Part shown: one piece after another, positions 47,340 through 55,987 of the stretch
Layout of the letters: each line of letters starts with the position of its first letter
How positions within the stretch are numbered: the stretch's first letter is position 1
Source: Rickettsiales bacterium
Lineage (GTDB): Bacteria > Pseudomonadota > Alphaproteobacteria > Rickettsiales > SXRF01
DNA length: 64,000 bases
Direction of reading: 5' to 3'
Assembly (NCBI GenBank): GCA_021299465.1
Contig: JAJTHB010000014.1
Coordinates: forward strand, 19,909 to 83,908
Notes under the pieces: generated by a model
Database searches by the model: none
Seen by the model: only the letters and a program-made list of their open reading frames with translations
Told to the model about the DNA's origin: nothing
Program-made: the position numbers and the translations under genes

Positions 47340-48246
47340 ATCTTCGCTTCCGGCTGCGCTTGCCGCCGGATTTTTAAGCTCCGGCCTGTTTCTTGCCGCA
47401 GCAAGCCTTGGGCTTGGCTTTTTCTTTTTATTCATTTCAACCCTGCCGCTTTTTTTTCCGGCTCTTCGCAGCGAGCTTAGGGTTTGCCTGATTGGCGGAT
47501 TGATCGGGATTATTCCCATCAGCATCCTGGCCGGTTTTGATGCCGGGCTCATGTACTGGCTCTACCTTGCCCTGCCTGCCTGGTACCTTGCGCGGCAATC
47601 ACTGCTTTATGCTGTGGATGGCAAGGAAACCCTGTGGTTTCCCATCGGCCTGCCGCTCCTACAAATCACCATCATGGGCATTACCACCATCGCGATGATG
47701 ACCGGTTATTATGCAAGCGTTGACGGTGGCATCATGGGCATCATTTCCACCCAAATCGAAAGTGGCTTTAAGGATATGGAACCGGAGATGGTCGTCATGC
47801 TTAAAAATGTTGCTGAACACTGGTCATTTCTTGTGTTTGGACTCACGGTGTGGGTTTGGGTGCTGCTGCTTTATGCGCATCTCTGGGTTGCAAACCGCAT
47901 GTTAAATGATAAAAAAATCCGCCCCAGCATCGCGCTTGAGCCATTTACCATGCCTGGCTGGGTGATCGGCCTTATGGCGATCGCGGCGCTCGCCTCGCTG
48001 ATTGGCAGCCCGTCCATGCAGTTTTTAGGCAAATCGGCGCTCATTTGCATGATGCTTCCTTATTTTCTGCTTGGCTGCGCGCTCATGCATGAGGCAAGCA
48101 AAAACTGGCCAAGCCGCCGTTTTTTCTTATTTTTTGTCTATTTCATGATCGTCGCGCAGTTCTGGCCGGCGCTGGTGCTATCGGGATGGGGCTTTTTCAG
48201 CCACATTAAATCCTTGTCAGGCGGGGCGCCATCGGCTAGAAGCTGA
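47326..48246 (+). CDS. DUF2232 family polytopic membrane protein
   Basis: The product is about 306 residues with roughly eight membrane segments. The only reasonable start is a TTG at 47326 inside the rpsR end, so the two are overlapped. DUF2232 (YybS-like) proteins are found exactly between rpsR and rplI in alphaproteobacteria, and YybS sits near these genes in Bacillus. The C-terminal segment with [20 protein letters not shown] fits that family. The function is not known; an energy-coupling transporter subunit-like role has been suggested for the wider family, which I cannot test here. Confidence 0.82.
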   Translation: MSRSKSSLPAALAAGFLSSGLFLAAASLGLGFFFLFISTLPLFFPALRSELRVCLIGGLIGIIPISILAGFDAGLMYWLYLALPAWYLARQSLLYAVDGKETLWFPIGLPLLQITIMGITTIAMMTGYYASVDGGIMGIISTQIESGFKDMEPEMVVMLKNVAEHWSFLVFGLTVWVWVLLLYAHLWVANRMLNDKKIRPSIALEPFTMPGWVIGLMAIAALASLIGSPSMQFLGKSALICMMLPYFLLGCALMHEASKNWPSRRFFLFFVYFMIVAQFWPALVLSGWGFFSHIKSLSGGAPSARS

Positions 48247-48291
48247 GTCCTTTTATTTTTTGCAACCTCTTAGCTATAGCAGGAGAATATC

Positions 48292-48756
48292 ATGGAAGTC
48301 ATTCTACTCGAACGCATCAACCGCCTCGGCAATATCGGCGATGTGGTGAAAGTCAAAAACGGCTATGGCCGCAATTTCCTGATCCCCAAGAAAAAAGCGC
48401 TGCGCGCCTCGGAAGATAACAAAAAAGTCTTTGAAGAGCGCCGCCATATTATCGAAGAACAAAACGCACAGGCTAAAGCAGCCGCGAATGCGATCGCTGA
48501 AAAACTCAATGGCATGGTGCTGACCATGGTTCGTCAGGCAAGCCAAGAGGGTAAGCTTTACGGCTCAGTCGGTGTACGTGACATCGCGGAAGCGTTTAAA
48601 GAAATTGGCCACGACATTCCTAAGAGCCAGATCGTGATGACCGGTTCTATCAAGAGCATCGGTGATTATCCGGTGCGCGTTCCTCTGCACGCGGAAGTGA
48701 TTGCGAATATCACGGTCAACGTCAAACGCCTTGAGACCGCTGAAGCAGCCGCTTAA
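48292..48756 (+). CDS. rplI: 50S ribosomal protein L9
   Basis: The product is 154 residues. It begins MEVILLERINRLGNIGDVV, then KNGYGRNFLIPKKKALRAS, the long connecting helix and the C-terminal domain with QEGKLYGSVGVRDIA. Complete. An AGGAGA ribosome-binding site lies 6 bases upstream of the ATG. Confidence 0.97.
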   Translation: MEVILLERINRLGNIGDVVKVKNGYGRNFLIPKKKALRASEDNKKVFEERRHIIEEQNAQAKAAANAIAEKLNGMVLTMVRQASQEGKLYGSVGVRDIAEAFKEIGHDIPKSQIVMTGSIKSIGDYPVRVPLHAEVIANITVNVKRLETAEAAA

Positions 48757-48764
48757 TTTAGGCT

Positions 48765-48820
48765 TTAGTTTTTAGTCGTTAGTCGTTAGTATCAATTGCT
48801 AACGACTAACAGCTGACAGC
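48765..48820. repeat. Hairpin with periodic arms just upstream of dnaB, ending in a T run
   Basis: The left arm (48765-48790) repeats TTAGTCG units; the right arm (48798-48820) repeats CTAACGACTAACAGC. The core stem is TTAGTCGTTAG against CTAACGACTAA. Seven T residues follow (48821-48827), directly before the dnaB ATG at 48829. The shape is that of an intrinsic terminator or attenuator between rplI and dnaB, but it also matches the repeat class at 44697 and 63016. Confidence 0.7.
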
Positions 48821-48828
48821 TTTTTTTC

Positions 48829-50343
48829 ATGCCCTCCATTTTGCTCGAAACCACTAACGTTGATGCACTGATGGCGGAATCGCCTCAGACCCCGTATCGT
48901 GAAGCGCCGTCGAGCATTGAGGCCGAGCAGGCGCTGCTTGGTGCACTCCTTGTCAATAACGATGCTTTGCAACATCTCGGGGATCATCTCCGCGCCGAGC
49001 ATTTCTACGAGCCGCTGCATAGCCGTATTTTTGAATCGATCCAGAAATTTCATGACAAAGGCCTGATCGCCAACCCAGTCACGCTGAAACATTATTTCGA
49101 TCAGGACGAAGCGCTGACAGATATTGGCGGCGGCGCCTATCTCGCAAAGCTTGCCGCCAGCGCAGTCACCGTCATTAATATCGGTGATTACAGCAAGATG
49201 ATCTATGATCTGGCGCTTAAACGCCAGCTGATCGGCATTGGCGAAGAAGTGGTCAACACCGCTTACACCCACCAGATTGATATTCCCGCCGAAATCCAGA
49301 TTGAGTCGGCTGAACAAAAACTTTTTACCCTCTCGCATGAGGGTGCCGGCGATAAGGGATTCAAGGCCCTGCGCCACTCGGTGATCGGTGCGATCAAGCA
49401 CGCCGAGCATGCCTATAAGCATGATGGTGTGATTGGACTCACCACCGGCTTCATCGATCTTGATCGTATTCTGGGCGGGCTTCACCGCTCGGATTTACTC
49501 ATTCTTGCTGGTCGTCCCTCGATGGGTAAAACAGCGCTGGCCGTCAATGTCGCCTATAAAGCGTGCCAGAGCCTGGTCGAAGAAGCAAAAAAGAAAAATA
49601 TCAGCGCCAAAGAAGCGGGGTGCGTTGGGTTCTTTTCGCTTGAGATGTCCTCTGAACAGCTGGCCACGCGTTTGCTCTCGTCTGCAAGCGGGCTGAACTC
49701 AGCCAGTATTTTTAACGGTAAAATCTCGCAGGAAGAATTCTCCCATCTCGTGCGCACCAGCAACGAGCTGGCAAGCATGCCTTTTTTCATTGATGACACA
49801 CCGGCGCTTTCCATTGCCGGCCTGCGCACGCGCGCACGGCGCCTTAAGCGTGTGCATAATCTGAAATTTCTGGTGGTGGATTATTTGCAACTGGTGCGCG
49901 GCAGTGCGAGCAAAGCCAATGAGAACCGTGTGCAGGAGGTTTCCGAAATCACGCAGGGGCTTAAGGCTATCGCCAAGGAACTAGATGTTCCGGTAATGGC
50001 GCTCTCCCAGCTCTCGCGTCAGGTGGAAAATCGTGGCGCTAAAGCGCGCGATAAAATTCCGCAGCTTTCTGACCTTCGTGAATCCGGCTCCATTGAGCAG
50101 GATGCAGACGTGGTGATGTTTATCTATCGCGAGGAATATTATCTCTCGCGCGAGCAACCCCAGGAGGGCACACCCGAACATGCCACCTGGCAGGTGGAGA
50201 TGGACCGTGCAATGAACATCGCCGAGGTTATCATCGCCAAGCATCGCAACGGCCCGATCGATACTGCGCGCCTGCGCTTCGAAGGCCGCCTCACGCAGTT
50301 TTCTGATCTGGATGAGCATCACCAAGCCGGGCGTCATTCCTAG
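48829..50343 (+). CDS. dnaB: Replicative DNA helicase
   Basis: The product is 504 residues. The N-terminal domain has EAEQALLGALLVNN. Walker A is GRPSMGKTAL, Walker B is FLVVDYLQLV, and the RecA-like core has SQLSRQVENR and LRESGSIEQDADVV. No intein is visible. It unwinds DNA at the replication fork as a hexamer. No clear ribosome-binding site precedes the ATG because a hairpin and T run occupy that space; the N-terminal 20 residues are less conserved, so a slightly later start is possible. Confidence 0.96.
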   Translation: MPSILLETTNVDALMAESPQTPYREAPSSIEAEQALLGALLVNNDALQHLGDHLRAEHFYEPLHSRIFESIQKFHDKGLIANPVTLKHYFDQDEALTDIGGGAYLAKLAASAVTVINIGDYSKMIYDLALKRQLIGIGEEVVNTAYTHQIDIPAEIQIESAEQKLFTLSHEGAGDKGFKALRHSVIGAIKHAEHAYKHDGVIGLTTGFIDLDRILGGLHRSDLLILAGRPSMGKTALAVNVAYKACQSLVEEAKKKNISAKEAGCVGFFSLEMSSEQLATRLLSSASGLNSASIFNGKISQEEFSHLVRTSNELASMPFFIDDTPALSIAGLRTRARRLKRVHNLKFLVVDYLQLVRGSASKANENRVQEVSEITQGLKAIAKELDVPVMALSQLSRQVENRGAKARDKIPQLSDLRESGSIEQDADVVMFIYREEYYLSREQPQEGTPEHATWQVEMDRAMNIAEVIIAKHRNGPIDTARLRFEGRLTQFSDLDEHHQAGRHS

Positions 50344-50345
50344 CC

Positions 50346-51407
50346 ATGCACGCCACACTCACGGTTAACCTTACCGCCCTACGCACCAATTATTGCTTAT
50401 TAAAGAACAAGCTAAATGGTCGGCACTGTGGCGCGGTCGTCAAGGCGAATGCTTACGGTCTTGGCATCGAGCAGGTCAGCAAAGCACTCTGGAATGAGGG
50501 CTGCAGGCAGTTTTTTGTGGCAACACTGGATGAAGGCATCGGGCTGCGCCGTATCTTACCGGATGCCAAACAGATTTATGTTTTTCATGGCCCTCTGCAC
50601 GGCGAAGAATCTACCTTTGTTGAGCATCGCCTGATGCCGGTGATTAATTCACCCGAGCAGCTTGTACGCTGGCGTAACGTTGCGGGGCAATCGCTAGGGG
50701 CGGCACTTCATATCGATACCGGAATGACAAGGCTTGGGTTTTCTGAGCATGAGCTTTCTGCGCTATCGCGTGAGCAACTCACCACGAATAAAATACACCT
50801 GATCATGTCTCACCTCGCCTGCGCAAATGACCCTTTGCACACCAAGAATGCTGAGCAATTGGCGCGATTTGAAGCGATGTATCGTCCACTCGACGGTTTG
50901 GCCGCGAGCCTTGCCAACTCGGCGGGTATTTTTTTAGGGCAGGATTACCACTATGACATGGCACGCCCGGGCTGCGCGCTGTATGGCATTAATCCCATCG
51001 ACGGCGATAATCCGATGAAGCATGTGGCGAGCTTATCGGCGCCGATCCTGCAAATCCGTACGCTGGAGCGCGATGAAACAGTAGGCTATGGCGCGACCTA
51101 TAACGCCCCTAAAGGCGCACGCATTGCGATTACCGCATTGGGCTATGCGGATGGGCTGATGCGTATCTTGAGTAATAGCGGCTTTGCTTATGTTGCCGGC
51201 CAGCGCGTGCCCATCGCCGGGCGCGTATCGATGGATATGGTTGCGCTTGATGTATCAAGTATTTCCGAGTCTTTGCTTTATCAGGATGGTCGAGCTGAAT
51301 TCATCAATGAAAAACAAACCGTAAACGACATAGCCGACCGTGCGAACACGATCGGCTATGAAATCTTCACCCGTATCGGTGAGCGGGTGAAGAGAGTGTA
51401 TTATTAA
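50346..51407 (+). CDS. alr: Alanine racemase
   Basis: The product is 353 residues. The PLP Lys is in GAVVKANAYGLG near the N-terminus, and the second catalytic Tyr is in GYGATYNAPKG. HIDTGMTRLGF and SMDMVALDV are family segments, and the C-terminus is GYEIFTRIGERVKRVYY. It makes D-alanine for peptidoglycan. It follows dnaB after 2 bases. A diverged second copy of its last codons lies at 51911-51994, about 590 bases downstream. Confidence 0.95.
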   Translation: MHATLTVNLTALRTNYCLLKNKLNGRHCGAVVKANAYGLGIEQVSKALWNEGCRQFFVATLDEGIGLRRILPDAKQIYVFHGPLHGEESTFVEHRLMPVINSPEQLVRWRNVAGQSLGAALHIDTGMTRLGFSEHELSALSREQLTTNKIHLIMSHLACANDPLHTKNAEQLARFEAMYRPLDGLAASLANSAGIFLGQDYHYDMARPGCALYGINPIDGDNPMKHVASLSAPILQIRTLERDETVGYGATYNAPKGARIAITALGYADGLMRILSNSGFAYVAGQRVPIAGRVSMDMVALDVSSISESLLYQDGRAEFINEKQTVNDIADRANTIGYEIFTRIGERVKRVYY

Positions 51408-51793
51408 TCCTGCGTTATTTCAGCAGCACCACCCGTCGCCGGAGTGAAGCTTGAAGAGGCTCGAGATCCGCAATTCTTTTGGCGGTAGGTTTTGTTGCAT
51501 TGAATCTTGACTTCTATACGGCGGCCATTCGCATCTCTACCAACACAGGTCAATTTTATATTTGTTGAACTATTGATTCTACGTTTACAACATTTCGCCT
51601 TAAGTGAAGCCTCCGAGCATTTTGAAGGAGCAATGCCAGGGTTAGTGCCTCTGGCCATGAGTTCGATATCGCCGATACTAGAAAAACCACCCAACAAATC
51701 ATCCGCTTCAGTATCCGCCGCATAGGCCATGCTTGGTAATGAACCAAAGACAAACATCACCGCAGCAATCCCCAATATTTTCTGTATTTTCAT
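51404..51793 (-). CDS. Small exported cysteine-rich protein
   Basis: The product is 129 residues. The signal peptide ends PSMAYAA before DTEADD. The mature part has six Cys residues in 52 positions (SKC, KCC, LTC, IQC, KNC), enough for three disulfides, in a basic region. The N-terminal mature segment is acidic and Gly rich. I do not recognise the family. It overlaps the 3' end of alr by 4 bases on the opposite strand and lies between alr and its relic copy, so it may be an acquired gene. A periplasmic or secreted stabilised peptide is likely. Confidence 0.72.
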   Translation of the reverse strand: MKIQKILGIAAVMFVFGSLPSMAYAADTEADDLLGGFSSIGDIELMARGTNPGIAPSKCSEASLKAKCCKRRINSSTNIKLTCVGRDANGRRIEVKIQCNKTYRQKNCGSRASSSFTPATGGAAEITQD

Positions 51794-51910
51794 ATAATCC
51801 CTTTTTTCATTATGCTGTTAGCCTCTCACTATACCAGCCATATGTGACAGTTTAATGACAGTTTTGGAGTTTATTATTATTGCCCCCAGGGGGGACATAT
51901 CAATCCGTAA

Positions 51911-51994
51911 GCCAGCGCCAACATAGTAATTGCCGGTTTCAGCTATGAAATATTCACCCGCCTCGGTGATCGGATAAAGCGATTTTATAACTAA
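51911..51994 (+). pseudogene. Relic of a second alanine racemase 3' end
   Basis: In one frame, 51941-51994 encodes SYEIFTRLGDRIKRFYN and a stop. The intact alr ends GYEIFTRIGERVKRVYY and a stop, so 11 of 17 residues are identical and most changes are conservative. Upstream, ASANIV in the same frame resembles the residues before this motif in racemases, and a stop codon lies at 51908. There is no start or body. The relic overlaps the end of the pilin D gene on the other strand by 4 bases. Confidence 0.7.
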
Positions 51995-52884
51995 TTAAAT
52001 CTTAGCAAAAGCTGGCATGCTGGCGTATTGGCTCCGGTAGCACTGTTTAGGTTATACACGTTGCTGGCATCATTAAAGGTCAGCGATGAAGTCTGGCAGG
52101 CGATGCTGCCTGCGGTAAGCGATGCAGTGGTTACCCAGCCTGTGCCACCACCATAACCGCCTAGCCCATTAATGGGGTTCACAAGCCCGAGCAATCCGGC
52201 CATTCCACGGGTAAAGATGATGCCGGTATTGGGTTTGCCGTCATCAAGCTTGACGTCGATGTTGTAAGCCTCAAGCGGCGTGATACCCGGCGTAACATCA
52301 ACAATGCCATTAGGATCGGTGATGGTTTTCATGCCTGTGAGGAAATAATAGTTTTGTGTGCTGCTTGCCTGCACCATCCAGTAATTACCACGACCCAGCC
52401 GAGCTTCTGGAAAATAGTCTTTCACATTGCTGCTGCTCATCGTACCGGCGTTATCGACCAGCCTACCTCCAAAACTTCCATCTATCAGGTTTGATTCCGA
52501 AAGCTGGCGCCAGAATGTCACAGTCTCGCCGACCTGCTGAACACTGCCCGTTCCTAGCTGGGATTGAAGCAACGTATTGCCATCACCATTACCCACCCCA
52601 CCTACCACGCCATTGGCCGGGACGCTTATATTATAAAAGCCAAATGCATTAGCATTGGCCTGTTTCATATCGCCAGGAATCTCACCATACTTGCTTCGAA
52701 AGGTATTGGTCGCTGTGTTATATTTTTCGTACTGGCTGATCGTCGCACGGATCTCGCCCGCCCGTATCAGATCTTGCCCAACCAGAATACCGCCAACCAA
52801 TAAACCAATAATAATAAGCACGATGGATAGCTCAATTAACGTGAAACCAGATTGTTGCTGGTTCGTTTGATGTTGATGAATCAT
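51991..52884 (-). CDS. Type IV pilin-like protein D
   Basis: The product is 297 residues. A Gln/His-rich leader (MIHQHQTNQQQSG) precedes FTLIELSIV with Glu at +5. Landmarks are KYGEIPGD, a GNGDGN loop, FWRQLSESNL, IDVKLDDGKPNTG and a terminal Cys pair (IACQTS to PACQLL). It starts 8 bases after a small HTH-like gene on the same strand, so the two are probably co-expressed. Its 3' end overlaps the alr relic. Confidence 0.87.
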   Translation of the reverse strand: MIHQHQTNQQQSGFTLIELSIVLIIIGLLVGGILVGQDLIRAGEIRATISQYEKYNTATNTFRSKYGEIPGDMKQANANAFGFYNISVPANGVVGGVGNGDGNTLLQSQLGTGSVQQVGETVTFWRQLSESNLIDGSFGGRLVDNAGTMSSSNVKDYFPEARLGRGNYWMVQASSTQNYYFLTGMKTITDPNGIVDVTPGITPLEAYNIDVKLDDGKPNTGIIFTRGMAGLLGLVNPINGLGGYGGGTGWVTTASLTAGSIACQTSSLTFNDASNVYNLNSATGANTPACQLLLRFN

Positions 52885-52892
52885 ACTGCCCC

Positions 52893-53114
52893 CTAGTTAA
52901 TGGATGAATTAAAAATGGCAGACGACTTCATGATTCGGAGGGTATTCATGGCTGGATGCAAATCCTTGGTTGAATCGCAGTGACGCAGTCGATGTTTGCA
53001 GTCCATTTCGATAAAACGGCAGAGAACAGCAGGTGATATACCTATATGCATGCAGATTGTTTCTGGGCTTTCGCCAAGTTGTAACATGCCTCTTACTTGC
53101 TTAAGATATCCCAT
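52893..53114 (-). CDS. Small HTH-like protein upstream of pilin D
   Basis: The product is 73 residues from the ATG at 53114, which has a strong GGGGAG site 5 bases upstream. The frame is open further, but that start is far better. Residues about 17-38 (SPETICMHIGISPAVLCRF) fit a helix-turn-helix like those of small phage or resolvase-tail regulators. Three Cys residues lie in the protein. It is likely to be a DNA-binding regulator of the pilin gene behind it; this is inference from motif and position. Confidence 0.6.
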   Translation of the reverse strand: MGYLKQVRGMLQLGESPETICMHIGISPAVLCRFIEMDCKHRLRHCDSTKDLHPAMNTLRIMKSSAIFNSSIN

Positions 53115-53608
53115 ATCCACTCCCCTGATCATGATGTTTGGTTTGCCAGCTTTTCTAGACCAATCCCCTGTTGCGCAAGGTAGTTAATCTATGAAGCATG
53201 GGTTTATCGTGTCAGAACGGCGCGGATATTCCTTCTCAGCTTGGGTTTTTAGCTATCTTGATTAAGATAACGGCTTGATGATTAATCAACCCTATCCTTG
53301 ATTGCTTGTCGCGCGGCAATATATTGAATTTAAATATAAAATATTGATATCATCATTTTTTTACCCACCCTTTTATGAATCAAGCATATCTTCATGTTGA
53401 CATATTAACTAATTTGATGTATGATTTGTCTATTATAGTTAATTCTCTGCTCCCCAGCAGATTACTTTTTGTTGCGCAAATAGGCATACACATCTCGAGA
53501 TTCGGGATGTGCTCGTCTGTTTTATTTGTTTTATCTTTCTCTTCATTATGCGCGGTCACTTAGTACGCGGACTTTACAAACATTCTTGCTTCGCTTACAA
53601 CCCATCGG
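53115..53608. other. AT-rich intergenic region, 494 bases
   Basis: No convincing gene lies here. The stretch is AT rich with short inverted repeats (for example AGCTATCTTGATTAAGATAACGG, in which TATCTTGAT faces ATCAAGATA-like sequence, written here in parts: TATCTTG / AAGATA). It holds the strong promoter listed separately and, within the resulting leader, a small hairpin CACATC/GATGTG around 53490-53512. It divides the minus-strand HTH-pilin pair from the plus-strand mlaEF genes. Confidence 0.6.
53397..53425 (+). promoter_or_regulatory. Strong sigma-70 promoter upstream of mlaEF
   Basis: A perfect -35 TTGACA (53397-53402) and a -10 TATGAT (53420-53425) are separated by the optimal 17 bases. 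The expected start near 53432 gives a leader of about 177 bases before mlaE. The gene run mlaE-mlaF-pilin E behind it is gap-free enough to be one transcript. Confidence 0.7.
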
Positions 53609-54382
53609 ATGAACTTTCTCGCTCCGATTGGCCGTGTTTTTCTTAGCTTCTTAGAAGCAGTGGGGCATTTGACGCTTTTTATCTGGTCATCGGTCAGCGG
53701 CCTGCTGCGCCCGCCTTTTTACTTGAAACAACTTCGTAAGCAGTTGATTGAAATCGGTTATTATTCACTGCCGGTGGTGGGCCTCACCGCTATTTTCACC
53801 GGCGCGGTGCTGGCGCTGCAAAGCTATTCCGGCTTTTCGCGCTTCAATGCCGAAAGCTCGATTGCGATTGTGGTGGTGCTGTCCATCACGCGCGAGCTGG
53901 GGCCGGTGCTGGCGGGGCTGATGGTCGCGGGGCGCATTGGCGCCGCTTACGCCGCAGAAATCGGCACCATGCGCGTCACCGAGCAGATTGATGCGCTGGT
54001 CACGCTTTCCACCGATCCTTACAAATACCTCGTGCTGCCGCGCCTGATCGCGGGTGCGACGATGCTGCCGCTGCTGGTGCTGGTTGCCGATATTATCGGT
54101 GTGTTTGGCGGCTATCTTGTTTCCATTCATGAACTCGGGTTCTCGCCCGGGCCTTACCTGAAATCCACCTTTGATTTCCTTGAGGTGAAGGATGTTGTTT
54201 CCGGCCTGATCAAAGCGTCGGTATTTGGCTTCATTATCGCGCTGATGGGCTGCTATCACGGTTTTAATTCCAAGGGCGGTGCGCAGGGCGTTGGAGCGGC
54301 CACCACCCATGCGGTCGTTTCCGCCTCGATCCTAATTTTACTATCCAACTATGTGCTAACCTCTTTGCTGTTTGCGAAATGA
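53609..54382 (+). CDS. mlaE: MlaE-like permease of phospholipid ABC transport
   Basis: The product is 257 residues with five to six membrane segments. The family segments GAVLALQSYSGF, ELGPVLAGLMVAGRIGAAYAAEIGTMRVTEQIDAL and the late GCYHGFNSKGGAQGVGAAT are present; the first of these longer runs is cited only in part as RELGPVLAGLMVAGR. It forms the inner-membrane core of the Mla complex with MlaF and MlaD. It overlaps mlaF by ATGA. In alphaproteobacteria this pair often follows alr directly; here 2.2 kb of other sequence intervenes. Confidence 0.94.
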   Translation: MNFLAPIGRVFLSFLEAVGHLTLFIWSSVSGLLRPPFYLKQLRKQLIEIGYYSLPVVGLTAIFTGAVLALQSYSGFSRFNAESSIAIVVVLSITRELGPVLAGLMVAGRIGAAYAAEIGTMRVTEQIDALVTLSTDPYKYLVLPRLIAGATMLPLLVLVADIIGVFGGYLVSIHELGFSPGPYLKSTFDFLEVKDVVSGLIKASVFGFIIALMGCYHGFNSKGGAQGVGAATTHAVVSASILILLSNYVLTSLLFAK

Positions 54383-55146
54383 CCACTCCCAAAATCGAGC
54401 TTACCAGCGTCTACAAAGCCTTCGGCAAAAAGAAGGTTCTGGACGGCATTGACCTGACGATTGAGCGTGGTGAATCGCTGGTGGTTATCGGCGGCTCCGG
54501 CACAGGCAAATCGGTGCTGATCAAATCCATCCTCGGCATCATCACGCCCGATAGCGGCTCGATTAAAATCGATGGACAGGAGATCACCGGCCTTTCCTTC
54601 CGTGAGCGTCAGGAAGTGCTAAAAAAATTCGGTATGCTATTTCAGGGCGGCGCGCTGTTTGATTCGCTGCCGGTATGGGAAAATATCAGCTTCGCGCTCT
54701 TGCAAAATAATCAGGTGGATCGCATTCAGGCGCGCGCGATTGCCATCGAAAAGTTGAAGTCGGTTGGCCTTAGCGAAGATGTTGCGAACCTGAGCCCGTC
54801 CGAGCTTTCCGGCGGCATGCAGAAGCGCGTGGCGCTGGCGCGGGCGATTGCCACCAAGCCGGAGATTATTTTCTTTGATGAGCCAACGACCGGCCTCGAT
54901 CCGATCATGGCCGATGTCATAAACCAGCTGATTGTGAAATGCTCGAAAGATCTCGGCGCCACGACGCTGACCATTACGCATGACATGGCTTCGGTGCGCC
55001 GCATCGCGCATAAAGTGGCGATGATTTATGGCGGCAAGATTATCTGGAAAGGCGAGATCCGCGAGATCGAGCGCTCTGGCAACGATTATGTCGACCAGTT
55101 CATCCACGGCCGCGCCGAAGGCCCGATCACGGCGGCGGTGAGGTAG
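54379..55146 (+). CDS. mlaF: MlaF-like ATPase of phospholipid ABC transport
   Basis: The product is 255 residues. Walker A is GGSGTGKSVL, the signature is LSGGMQKRVALARA, Walker B is IIFFDEPTTGLDP, and the switch His is in TITHDM. The GTGKSV form and the MQKR signature are characteristic of MlaF. It powers phospholipid movement with MlaE and MlaD. A pilin gene starts 4 bases after its stop. Confidence 0.96.
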   Translation: MTTPKIELTSVYKAFGKKKVLDGIDLTIERGESLVVIGGSGTGKSVLIKSILGIITPDSGSIKIDGQEITGLSFRERQEVLKKFGMLFQGGALFDSLPVWENISFALLQNNQVDRIQARAIAIEKLKSVGLSEDVANLSPSELSGGMQKRVALARAIATKPEIIFFDEPTTGLDPIMADVINQLIVKCSKDLGATTLTITHDMASVRRIAHKVAMIYGGKIIWKGEIREIERSGNDYVDQFIHGRAEGPITAAVR

Positions 55147-55150
55147 ACAA

Positions 55151-55900
55151 ATGCCGCGCCGCGATGGATTCACGCTGGTTGAAATCTCCATCGTCATTGT
55201 AGTCATCGGGTTGATTATTGGCGGTATTCTCTCTGGCACAACCCTGATTCGGTCGGCTGAAATTCGCGCGCTCTACCGAGATGTAGAAAACTACCGCATC
55301 GCTGTGCTAAGTTTTCGTACCAAATATAATGCCCTACCGGGCGACTTCAGCCGTGCGACAGATTTTTTTGGCACCGACCCAGATGGCTGTGCATCTTGGC
55401 TTGGGGTGCGTTCGCCCAAAACACAAACCTGTAACGGCAATGGTAATGGTTATATTGAGCCCTTGTCGGGGGCTGTATTAGAAAGAAGTCGCTTCTGGCA
55501 GCACCTATCCGCTGCTGGCTTCATCCCCGGGCTTTATTCCGGTATGTTAGGAAGCGCACCTTCTGTACGCGGTATTCATCCAAGCATTACGTGGGAGATG
55601 CTCGATTATTATTATTTTTATGATCCTTTCGCTCCATTATTTGCTGGGGATGGTGGTGGCCAGCACCAACATGTTTTTTATATAAAGGATCCCGAGGAGG
55701 GCTATTCAACGACCGGTACCCTGAGCCCCACCGAAGCAGTACAGTTCGATGCCAAGTTTGATGATGGCAAAGCTAATTCAGGGCAAATCAGGGCCTTGAG
55801 TCAGACATACGGGCCTCAAGGCTGCCTGAATGGCGTAGATTACGCTAGCGACCTCACGGCTTCCAAACTCTGCCACTTCGCTTTTCTTGAGCGGTTCTAG
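55151..55900 (+). CDS. Type IV pilin-like protein E
   Basis: The product is 249 residues. The leader MPRRDG is followed by FTLVEISIV with Glu at +5. Landmarks are KYNALPGDF, a CNGNGNG loop, FWQHLSAAGFI, FDAKFDDGKANSG and a terminal Cys pair (QGCLNG to KLCHFA). It lies 4 bases behind mlaF, so it should be translated from the same mRNA. Tyr and Phe are frequent in the middle, unlike the other five. Confidence 0.87.
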   Translation: MPRRDGFTLVEISIVIVVIGLIIGGILSGTTLIRSAEIRALYRDVENYRIAVLSFRTKYNALPGDFSRATDFFGTDPDGCASWLGVRSPKTQTCNGNGNGYIEPLSGAVLERSRFWQHLSAAGFIPGLYSGMLGSAPSVRGIHPSITWEMLDYYYFYDPFAPLFAGDGGGQHQHVFYIKDPEEGYSTTGTLSPTEAVQFDAKFDDGKANSGQIRALSQTYGPQGCLNGVDYASDLTASKLCHFAFLERF

Positions 55901-55987
55901 AATAAATATTATTTGCACAAAAATCCGCTTAGCCGCGATAAATTGCATACTGGATTGCTTCGTAGCTAACACTCCTGACGATGACGA

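Noticed and set aside
53375..53563. 62-residue plus-strand open frame upstream of mlaE
   Set aside because: Its start codon lies upstream of the -35 element of the strong promoter and it has no ribosome-binding site; the product is a mix of AT-driven hydrophobic residues.
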